NCBI GenBank assembly: GCA_013396635.1
Contig: WBMW01003134.1
Coordinates: 62,001-126,000, forward strand
From: Penelope pileata
Lineage: Eukaryota > Chordata > Aves > Galliformes > Cracidae
DNA: 64,000 nt
Direction: 5' to 3'
Shown here: piece by piece, positions 14,001-26,000 of the stretch
Layout of the letters: the number at the start of each line of letters is the position of its first letter
Position numbering within the stretch: position 1 is the stretch's first letter
Translations under genes and position numbers: made by a program
The notes under the pieces: model-generated
What the model was told of the DNA's origin: nothing
Database searches by the model: none
The model's input: only the letters and a program-made list of their open reading frames with translations

Positions 14001-17000
14001 TTACTGATTAAAATATATATATTCTTTTTAGGTAAATGTTTCTTTTTACATTTGATAGTTATGTCCTTTTTTGTATGTAGGGCATGGAATTGGAATCTTT
14101 TTTTTTCCTCAGTTTCTTGAGGCCTTTTTTTGTCTTGTGTGTGTTCTTATCAAATGTAGCAGGAATACTGTTTTTCTGTAACAGTGCTTTTAAAATTTAG
14201 TTGAAAACAGCAGTTAGTAGCCCTCTAGTGACCATAAAGCTTTTGTGTGGCTGTTCTTCAAGCTACTTTCATTTTGTCGTTTCACTAAGAGTAATTCAGC
14301 TACAAGGTTCAGTTTGTTGAATCTTTTTATTTCCTGTAATCTTGGTAGTTCTGAGAGAGAATCTAATGCACAAGTTGCAGTATTAGGTTTTATGTGAAGT
14401 TACAACCTGACTAATAATTCTTTCAAGGTTTGTTTGCATTTGTGACTTTTCATTCTATGATGTAAGCAATAGCACATAAGTAGGTTTTTTTTGTATTGAT
14501 TATAGTATTCTTTTGCTGTGAAAAATATCTTTTGGGAAAACTTCTGCTTATACTTAACCCATCCCAGTGTTTGATATTCTGTAATTCAAGACATTCTCTA
14601 AGCATTGCTTTTTGGCCTTTGATGCTGTGATTACCTGATATGGGTTTGTTTCTACCCTGTTTTCATAATCTTCGCCCTTTTTGTCCATTGAAGGCAAACT
14701 GCACAGAAAATAAAATTGCTACCCTTATTAATATTTGTGGTTTCTCTTTTTTCCACATAACACTATTTTTTATTTAATTATTTTTGTTAGAAGTATTAGA
14801 GCTTGGAAGGGTTAATAAAAGGGCCTCTCCAGTAGCATAAACAAAATTGCAGTCGGAGCTATATTCTCCTGGCTTTGAATCATTCATTAATTCATTTAGA
14901 AAAGGAGGTGATAAGATCTGATGTTCTAGAAGAACAAAACCAAAGAAATATCAGGTCTTCGTACTGAAGATGTGAATAAAAATGTTTATTTTTACTTTGC
15001 AGTTTGCCTTTGAGAGGCCATACTTTACTATTATCTATAGAGTGGGAATATGTGGAGGAGATCCAAAGTAGGAGACAATGGGGTTACTTTATCAGAAACT
15101 GGAGTTCTCCTATTGGGTCATCTCCTCCACTCACCCGCCATCCTCCCCACTGAGCTTTGCATCCTTGTGATCGGCTTCCAGTGTAGTTAAGGGAGCGTGG
15201 TACCAACATGGATAAAGGGAGATGGGTCAACCTGTTTGACACATGCATGCTTACATACAAGAAATTCAAAATTTAAATGGCTCTAAGGTAATTGTGTCAC
15301 CCTGAAGAAACTTCAAACAGTGTTTTTCTGTGGAGGAGATTGTCCAATAGAATTCCAGCTAATGGTAAGTAACCCAATTACGCATATTATGTAGATGCCA
15401 AAAACATTTCTGTGTCTTGTTATTCAGCAGTGAAGAATATAAAATGAGTATTACTGTATAGTAATACTTCTTAATCTCTTTTGAAGGTAGTCTGTAAAAA
15501 ATGTGTTATTCAGAGTTCAATTCAGTGTTATTTTCTGGTTTTGTGACTTTTAATTTCTGGCAGGTTTTGCAGTTAATGAGAGCTACAATCAACAGACTCA
15601 ATTTCCAGCTGTACAGCAGCTGCAGGATTCAAGCACGCTTGAATCTCAGGCTCTTTCAACAAGTTACCATCCACCATCCCTTCTTCAAGTTCCCAGTACA
15701 GACACTATTAACGTAGTAAGTATTCCTAGGAGAGAGAATCTATTATGCTGAGTTCAGTGGTTATTTTTTTGTGAGTTCTTTCATAAATGATTATGTAAAC
15801 TGAGAAATCAGGAAAATTTCATGATTTCTTGTCTAGATTACTTTTGTTTAACAACTGGGGAAAATGAGGGGGGGTGGCACGTAAATGACATGGTCATTTG
15901 TTTCGTAAAGAGTTATACATTTTGATGCTCTACGCTTTTAAAAGGATATAATGCTATCAAGTAAAACTGTAAGGTGAAACTAAGAAACCCCTGTAAGTCT
16001 TCTCATGTGACTTAATGCCATAAAGTAATCTTGCATTATTGCATTATAATCTTTCCTAATTCTTAAATTCTTAGATATGATTAAGCAGTAACAACAGCAT
16101 CAGAGATACGTAGTTGATCATCCATGGAGCTTCTATGTTGCAGCGTGTGGTGTTCTTTCATGGTTCTCATCTGGTTAAATTTGTAGCAGTTCAGTTGTGT
16201 AAAAAACCTTACAGTTCAAAAATCACTTTTTATTATGTTGACAGCAGCTAGCATGAAAATTGTCTAGTAATAGGGACTGTCTTTGCCATGCTGAACTGTG
16301 TGAATTAAAGCCCTTTTATGGTTTTTTGCAAAAGACAAAATCCAGTCAGAGAACTGAGGTGGGCTTTAAGGTCTGAAAAAGTTGGAGTAGTTTCAGCCTT
16401 TGGAGTTTTCTTCAAACATGACAACTTGCTGCAGTTCTGGAGGATTTCTCTGTAGTTGTTTGTCAGAGGAAAAACTTCGTAAGAAAACAGTGAAGACTAT
16501 CAGGACCACTGTATATTTTGCTACTCAATGTGGGGCTCATACTGCTTAAAACAACTGCTTTAGGGTTAAATTTAACCCTCAAACATCAGAAAATTTAGGA
16601 GACTTGAGATTGTTTTTTCTAGACCTGTAGGGAGGTGTGAGTGCACCTCGCCAGTTTATTCTGATTTGGTAGGTACACATTTTGCTGCTTTCTTTCTCAC
16701 TGTGAAAGAGTGAGGTATTGTATTGCACTCAATTTCTTGTCATGAGTTTGTGATTTCTGGTATTATTTTGATTACCTATGTTGAATGTAAATGCTGTAGT
16801 TTTCCTTGCCTAATTGTGTGGCTTTGTTTTAGTATTGTGTTGCTGAAATTTACTTGAGGGTTTGATTTCTAGACTACTCGCTTGATACAAGATCAACCAT
16901 CACAAGAAGAGCTTGAATTGCATACCCAACGACCTCATTTTCTTGAGGACAATGAAGATCAAAGCAGGCGTTCCTATAGGTTTGTTATATTTTACTTTTA

Positions 17001-20000
17001 GGTTCAGCCATAGAATTTCCTGAATGTTTTGTGACTACTAAGTGTATGTAACTAATGAGAATAATTTTGTTTTAATAGATGTGAATATTGCAGCAAGGGT
17101 TTTAAGAAATCCAGCCATTTGAAACAACACGTACGATCACATACTGGTGAGAAGCCTTATAAATGCCAACTATGCGGCCGTGGCTTTGTTTCCTCAGGAG
17201 TTCTTAAGTCACATGAAAAGACTCACACAGGTAACAGAGTGCACCAGCTCTACGTTTCCTTGTCTCAGAACCTTTACAATACCCGAACTTGTGTAAGTAA
17301 ACTTAGAAGAACTGCACGCTACTTACTTGTTTCTGTTACTTTAAGGAGTTAAAGCATTCACCTGTAGCATTTGCAGTACGTCCTTCACAACTAATGGCAG
17401 CCTTACAAGGCACATGGCAACTCACATGAGCATGAAGCCTTACAAGTGCCCATTCTGTGATGAAAGCTTTCGAACAACTGTTCACTGCAAAAAACATATG
17501 AAAAAACATCAGGCAGTCTCCTCAGCTGTAGCAGCAGCTACAGAAACAGGAGGGGGAGGTAATTTCATTTTTACTCTTACAGTACATACTACATAACAAG
17601 TACAAATGTTTCAGTGGATTACATGAGTGCTGTAACAGTAATGCTATAAATTAGCCTTCAAGGATGGGTAATGTCTAATGTCCAGGGCCACTGAAACTGC
17701 TTTTTTGTCTAAACCGTTTAAAGAAGTCAGTCTGCCAGGAGTCTGTCCAGTGTACTCAAAGTATTGTGTGTTAAATGGCTATTTTTGTGCCACTAAAGTA
17801 GAAATTTTTTTGTTCTTAGTATTTATTTACTGTAAAAATGAGGGTTACAAGCCTAGCTTTGTTTAAAATAAATATAAATGTACCTAGTTAGATCTCTGAA
17901 AGAGTTTTAAGTCCAAGCACAGGCTGCACAGTGGCCATGTGTTTAATAATAAGCACTTAATTTTTGTAAATTCAGCTGGCAGATTGAACTGAACAAGCAA
18001 ATGCATATATTTATTTTTTAATAGTTGCGTGTGTTGAAGATGATGATGAAAATTCAGAAAGAACTTCCAGAAAATCTCGTCCTGGTGTCATAACTTTTAC
18101 AGAAGAAGAAACAGCAGAGCTGGCAAAGATTAGACCTCGAGAAAGTGCCACCGTCTCAGAAAAAGTTCTTGTTCAGTCTGCTGCAGAGAAGGACAGAATT
18201 AGTGAGATCAAAGATAAGCAGGCAGAACTGGAAGCGGAGCCTAAATATGCCAACTGTTGTAGTTACTGCCCCAAAAGCTTTAAAAAGCCCAGTGATTTAG
18301 TCAGGTAAGGAATGGAAAACTTCTGTATCTTTTCAGTTTTCTAAATTCTCCACCAGACACCTGGTAGTAATGATTTCTTACAACTTTTTATGTCTTAGAG
18401 CTAAGGCTTGACTCATATTTATGTGCATTTCTCTTTTTTAGAACAGTCTAAAACTATGTATCAAAATGTTGCATGTTCTATATCTGACTAAAACAGCCAT
18501 TTCGTAGTTCTTGTTTCCTGCATTATTAAATGTTTATAAGGTTTTAGAATAAATTATTTTTTCTTAAAATAGGACTTGTGTGTAAAAACAAATGTTTTAT
18601 CAGTTTGAAAAACAGTAAAAGTTTAAATCGTTTTCCTTACTAGTTCTACTTAATGCAGTGTATTTGATTAATTCTGAAATTAATAATATAGAAAATATTC
18701 CTAGAAGCTGACAAAAAGGAATTCACACGCGTGTTCTGGAATTATTAGGCATGTTCGGATCCATACTGGAGAGAAGCCGTACAAGTGTGAAGAATGTGGG
18801 AAGAGTTTCACTGTGAAATCCACTCTAGATTGTCATGTTAAAACACACACAGGTCAGTAAGATTTTGAATGTCTTTGTTGAGAACCCAGTTCCCACTCTC
18901 CAGATTTCTGATGCGATTTTTGTATAAATACCAGGTCTTGATCTGATTGAACATTAAACTTTCTGTTTAAACAAGACTTCAGATGTTGAGTTTGTTTGTC
19001 ACTGTTTAGAATAAAATAGAATAGCTCAATTGGAAAGATCGTCAAGTCCAGCTGCCTGGCCACTTCAGGACTAAAGTTAAAGCTTACTGCTAAGTGCATT
19101 ATCCGAATGCCTGTTGAACTGTTTTGGTTTTGTTACCTCAGTCCCTGTCCCTTCGTCTCCCCTTCACGCCCCCATTTTTTTCCCCAGTTTGTTTTGTTTT
19201 GATTTTGTATTGGTTTTAGTGGTAGAGACTGCAAGATGATTTTCTTTGTGGTACTCTATGCCCGTGTTGTCTTCATGAACTCCATTGGTTCATGTTATTC
19301 CTAGGCTCTTCCTGCTGAAATAGAACATTGCCAGAGTTTTAGTTAGTTTTGTTGAGCAAAAGGTTCTGGGTTTTGTAACTTGAACCTATAATCTGAAATA
19401 GGTAGAGTTGTAACTCAGGAATTTGATGAGAGATTCTTCTGCATAAATGAAACCTAGAACTTGATAGGAGTATATTGTTTTTGTGACCTCATTATCAGCT
19501 GTAAATAGCTAGCATCACCAGAATATGGCAGTGCAATTCTGATCTGGAAGTTGGATTTCTCTTGTTTTTTTTTCCAAGTTGAGTTTTTTTTGAAACAACT
19601 TGATTAGTTAGGAAAATGAGAGATAATAATAAAGAGAAGAGGCGTCAAGGTGACCGAATGAAATTCTGAATGAGAAACAAACTGAGTTTCAGAAGAAAAA
19701 ATGAAGAAGTACTTCATTGAGATCATTAGTTCATCTGAAAAGGAGCAAAAATTGTAAAGAAAAAAAGCTAGTTGTTTCAAATTCATTCTGTTCATAATAG
19801 TTTAGAATCTGTATTTTCTTCTTTCAGTCTAAATTGTTGGTACAGGACTATTGACTTCAGAATTTTTATCATTTATCTTTTACTTCTTAAATTTTTTCCA
19901 GGTCAGAAGCTCTTCAGTTGTCATGTGTGCAGTAATTCTTTTTCTACAAAAGGAAGTCTAAAAGTCCACATGCGTCTGCATACAGGAGCAAAGCCATTTA

Positions 20001-23000
20001 AATGTCCACACTGTGATTTACGGTTTCGTACTTCTGGGCGAAGAAAAACCCACATACAGTGTCATTATAAACCAGAAGCAAAGAAAGCTAGAAAGCCTGT
20101 TGCCCGTACTTCAGCTGAGGGACTACAGCCAGTCAGTCTTCTTAATTCATCCTCAACGGACCCTAATGTTTTCATCATGAATAACTCTGTTTTGACGAGT
20201 CAGTTTGATCAAAATTTACTCCAACAAGGACTCGTGGGCCAGGCTATCCTGCCTGCTTCTGTGTCAGGTAAAAATGGATGACTTTTTGGTAGTGGTATTT
20301 AAATCGAATACTGAACTTCACTTTCTGTTAGAGTTCAGAAACTCATACCAAACACTACTTCCAAACGGGTAAGTTTTGTACCGAGTTTATAACTTGATGC
20401 AGGATGGTGACATAAATAGAAATATATTTATTTTAGAGTGAAGGTGAAAATGTATACTAGTCACAGTTCACCTAGAAAGTTCTCTTCTAGTCTGCATGTA
20501 GTGTTTAGTGTTGCATGTAGAAAGGAAGAAAATGCAGATAACAAGTAGGTGGAGTACTTGTCTTCTTTTTGGTAATATTTTTGCCTTTCCTTGAAAAGGA
20601 GAGAAGCAAGACAATTTTTAATTCCAAATTTATCACAAACCAAGCTTGTCAAATAACGTTTACCAGTATCTTCCAAAATCAATTTGTTGGATTCAGACAA
20701 ATGTAAATGAAATGATAAGCTGGAAAGACTATAGTTAAATGTGAGAGTGATACATCACTCTGAAACTTATCTGATATTTGCTTGGAATTTTGAGCAAACG
20801 GAATGAGAAGTCTATAGTGTGTTCAGATGTCTTAGAAAGAGGCAAGAAACTTTTAAAATCGAGTTTAGTGATTGGCATTTTGCCTAAAGCAGATATTTCT
20901 TGAATTCATTGTGAAGTAGATATTTTTATACTGAAGGATTTTTTATAGGCAAAGATGAATGATTTTAAGACATCAACCAAAGGATGCTGGTTGACCATAC
21001 TAAAGGTGTTTTTGGGAGAATGTATGTCGAACCCAAAGTGATCTTTTCACCTTACGTGAGCTTTTGTAGAGACAATCTGTTCAGCTATTAACATTAGAAG
21101 CTTTAAGTTGTTAAGATTTTGGTTTTCAAATGCTAATGCAGCTTACTTTCCACCTATGTGAGGACGTAGAATGACCTTAGATTGGCTGAACAATATTTCT
21201 GCGCTGTGCATAAATGTGGCAGTAACTCGTGTGTGTGTGTGTGTGTGTAAGGGTCAGAATGCACACGCCCCGTGTGTACAAGTGCTGCTTGTATTTAGGG
21301 ATAGCAAACTCCAAAGAAAATTTATACTGAATTTCTCTAGGTTTCCATAGATACTCTGGAGTGGTTCTTGTTTTTGGAAGATGCCAGCTACTATTTAAAT
21401 AATAACTATCCCTAAATGACATGGAATTTACGAAATTTTAAACCAATCAGCAATTTGAAATGACTCTACTTGGCATAAATACGTGTATGTAGTTATTGTA
21501 TTGATTTTATTTATAAACAAGCTAAAAGAGGTGGTCAGTAATGATGCAGAAAAGCATTATAATACAACTGTTTTCTTTGGTAGCTGGAGGTGACTTAACT
21601 GTGTCCTTGACAGATGGTAGCTTGGCCACTCTTGAAGGAATACAGTTACAACTTGCTGCTAATCTGGTTGGACAAAATGTTCAAATCTCTGGAATAGATG
21701 CCACTAGTATTAACAACATAACCTTACAGGTAGGTTGCTCTCAGTTTCTTAATTTTGGTTTTATAGAGTCAGTTTGAGGACTGAAGGAAATGTAATGAGT
21801 ATACGTACATCTGGAATAATTCCCTTGAGTGAGACATCTAGCAATTCCATGCTATTTCAGTTGCATCATGTTAAAAGACCTAGGTGCATGGTGGGATTTT
21901 TGTTTTAGTTACTTTCTTTTCCACTTTCCTGTTTCTTACCTGTCTGGGATTTTGTCAGATTGCTTTGAAATCCAGATTTTTTTTCTTTTAATGATATTTA
22001 GTCTTTTCACTTTAAAAAATATTTTAGGCAGTATCTCCACTCCTGGTTCCTTTCCTTCTCAAAACAAAATAACGCAAATTATTACAGAGAATTTTGCTTA
22101 CCATACCGCCTACATTATTTGTCAAATTTTAAATATTTAGATTCACAATTTAAATTCCTTTTGTGCTTGTAAAATGAAGAATAGAAATACTTGATATTAA
22201 AGAAGGCAAGATGATTAAATTTCAGAATTGGAAGTGACATGGAAGAACAGTTTTGATGTACTCATTTGGGTTTGATCAGTTTCAGAGAATTGTTTTGAGA
22301 CTGGAGAAAACCTATGGGGGTCACCAGATCCAACTCCTAGGTCAAGGAAAGGTTGTCTTCAGAGGAGCATTGACTTGTTTGAAGTCTGCTCAAAAAGTTT
22401 CTCGCCAAAACCAAAAAAACCTCTATTTCAGTTTTGTTTTCCTTAATTCTCAGACACCCATTAAGAAAAAGGTGTATTTTTAAATACTGGGAACAGATGT
22501 TTGCTAGTGAACTGGAGCCTTTAGAATCCATCGGAGCTGAAAAATAGATCATTTCCAATACTGTCTCTTCTGCTCCTTGCTTTTCTGCTTTCAAAGACCT
22601 GAAAACAGTGGTAAGCCAAGTCTTACCAAAAAAAGGAAGTAGAAAATGCCAGTATAGTGAATATGTATGTAGCTATGATCATGATTTTCCAAACATGTTG
22701 ATGAAGGAAGAGTGTGTAGCTGAAGCTGAATAGACTTGGTGTATATAGATGCTTACAATTTTTAAGTTTATTTTTCTTTTTATTATGGAATGTAAATATT
22801 TTATATTCTACATATACCTCCTTTTTGAATTGTGGATTCGTTACAAAGATTTATGTAACCTATGTTTATTAATGTCAGATTGATCAGATTGAGAACTTGC
22901 TTTTCAGATCGATCCAAGTATTCTACAGCAAACGTTACAGCAGAGTAATTTACTTGCTCAGCAGCTAACTGGAGATCCCAGTATGGCTCCACAGAATCCC

Positions 23001-26000
23001 TCCCTCCAGACGGCAGAAAATGCAGTACCAGCTAATGTGGTTATTCAGCCTATATCAGGCCTGTCTTTGCAGCCTACAGTAACATCTTCAGCTAACATGA
23101 CGATTGGATCCCTATCTGAGCAAGAGTCTGTGCTGACAACCAGTGCTAGTGGTGAGCATTGTCACTAGTCTTACGCTCTGAATTCCTTAGCTTTAATCAT
23201 ATTACACAGAGAGAATATTTTTAATGCCTCATTTAATAAGGTAGATATACTTTTCTTGGAACAGCATATTTGGCAAATTCTACAACTTTGTTATCGTTTT
23301 CAAATACAAGTTTTTCATAAGATAGGCTTATATATGAAAACAGAAGAGCATTTATAGCCTTTGGAAACATAAAAGCTGCATTCTGAAAACCTTAACTTGT
23401 AGAGGAGTAAATTAGATGGCAGAAACAATTTCTTCTTTAGAGTACAAGTTCTAGTATCTTACCTTGGCTACATCTTTTATAGCAGTAGTAATTGTAGTTA
23501 AAAAAAAAAAAAAAAGCTATTATAAAGAAAGGATATTCATGGATTTTTTGTTCTACCTTTTTATGTTTAGGTACACAGGACATTTCTCAAGTCATGACTT
23601 CACAGGGTATGGTATCATCTTCAAATGGACAACATGAGATAACATTGACCATAAATAATTCCAGCTTGAGTCAAGTTCTAGCTCATGCTACAGGTTCTGC
23701 CACTGCAAGTTCATCAGGAAGTCCTCAAGAAATCACTCTTACAATATCTGGTTGGTATTTTTAACAATATCTCCATTTCATAGGCTAGCTGTACAGTATT
23801 TGAGGATATTTTTGCTGCCAACAGCATTCCTGTGGTGTATTCTTATATCCGTCAGCTTTAAAAGGTATTCTCTAAATCTACCTTTGAAAACCAAATGTAT
23901 TTCTTTTGAGTACAGATGTTAGATCAGTTTTCTATTTTATTCATAGTCGTATTTCAACATATATTTCTCAGGGAGGAAGGAGTTCTTATTCCTTGATGTG
24001 CCTCATTTGCACAGTGCAACTCTGGGTGTTACTGGGATAGGAACAAGCAGCTCAGGGCAGGCATTGGGGTTGAATTTATTTAATCTAAATTTACTTACGT
24101 ACTTGTGGAACCATGTTCTAATAGATGTTCTGATCATTCTTGGATGTATACTGCTAAGAGTTTATAATAAGTAATTAGTACTACAGATGTCTTTGAACAC
24201 ATTTAGGCTAACTTTGCTGCCTCTAAGAGGCTGGTCTTATGTACACATGTAAGTATCTGTTCACCTCTCCCAAAGGCACTATGCATTTTGTATCATTTCA
24301 TTTCTTAAATGGATCGAGTATTTTAACTGTTGCCCTTTAGTTTGCTAGATTGTATCATCATGAAGTTGATGCCTTGAATCTAAGAAAGATCCCTATCTGT
24401 CTAAATGTTGTTAAGTACAGGTATTTCTCTGTATGTTGCTAGCTAGATGTACATAACTACACCTGTATTAAAAGCGTGCCAAAATTCCGCATTAAAATGT
24501 GCATGCATAGAAATAAATTTTGTTTTGGTTTTATTTTCTAATTTTAATTTCTGACACCTTTTTTTTTAATAGAGCACAGAAGTAGAACAATGTTGAGATA
24601 TTTCCAGTTATAATAGGACTGATTTCATTTTAGGCCAAGATCTTATCCAGCATAATTCTGGAAGCAGTGATCTGAATAGTAGCTTAAGGCTGACGGCACC
24701 AACCATCAACAGCCAGAGTACAGGTGCGACATTAACTATAAGCAATGACCAGCTTCTTTCTCAGGGCACTTCACTAAATGCTCCAGGTATGCATACAGTG
24801 ATTTTTCAGAGAAAAAATAGGTGTTTTTTCTCCCTAGTTTTATATTGTTGTGCCAACTTAAATTATCCACCTCACAGAGTAAGAAGGAAATGCCTAGCCC
24901 CAGAATCTTCTGTAAAATTTTAAGGTCAAGACATGTTCTTACATAAAGAATTAGTAAATGAAGTAGTAAAAACAGGAAGTTGGGTTGTATCTTCTGTCTC
25001 ATCTTTTCAGATTTTTGAGACACAAACTGAGAACTGTGAGGTCTCTAGTCGTATTTTGGAGAATCAGTTATTTTACAGGTATTTTAAAAGAGTTTGATTA
25101 TAAGTTGGCCTTTTTTTTACTGTTACAGTTTATCAACCATTTTGCAAGAATGGGGTGGGGTGTGCTGTAGAGTTTCAAATTTTGTTTTTTACATTGAGAA
25201 TTCTGAAACTGATCAGGCTACAGAAACTGGTAACTTGAAATTTTTTCAGGTGTTCTTCTAGCAATAAATTATCTCCCATAAACCATGTTGGAAAGTTATG
25301 GCTTTGCAGTGTGATTATGTCAAGTTACATTTAGAACCAGTTTCTTTAATTTTATTGTTTGACTCTGATGATTTTTGACATGTGGTTAGCTGTTCAGCTG
25401 ATGTTTTTTGCTTCCAAGCAATAAAGGCATAGCAAAAAAGAAATAGGAAATATTAAGTTAACTTAAAATAAACTTGCAGTTGGAGCTTATGTAACAGATT
25501 TTTATTTCTATTATTTATTTATACTATTGTTCATATATTCCAGAACTTAATACAACAGGTGGAACAACTCTTCCTTCAACAACACCCATATCTCAGTCTA
25601 CAGTTTCCGCCCAGAATTTGGTCATGTCTTCATCGGGAGTTGGAGGAGATGGTAGTGTCACCTTGACTCTTGCTGACACTCAGGGAATGTTGTCAGGTGG
25701 TCTTGATGCAGTTACACTTAATATCACTTCACAGGTAAGAAATGTTTTTCTGAACTGACCAATAAACTAACGTTATTGTCTTAGAGGGCAGGAATTTTGC
25801 ATTTTGCTTAGGAAATAATTTTGAGGTCAGTTTTTTGTGATAGACTGGTTGTATATATGGGTACTGTAACTAATTCTTTAGGAAGCAAAAGCTGACAAAG
25901 CCTGTTTAAAAATACCTGAAATTTAATTTCTTCTAGCTGTAGCTTTTGTGTTTTTCCCTTTAAATGGAAAGGGAGACTAGTAATCAATATTTGCTTTGGG

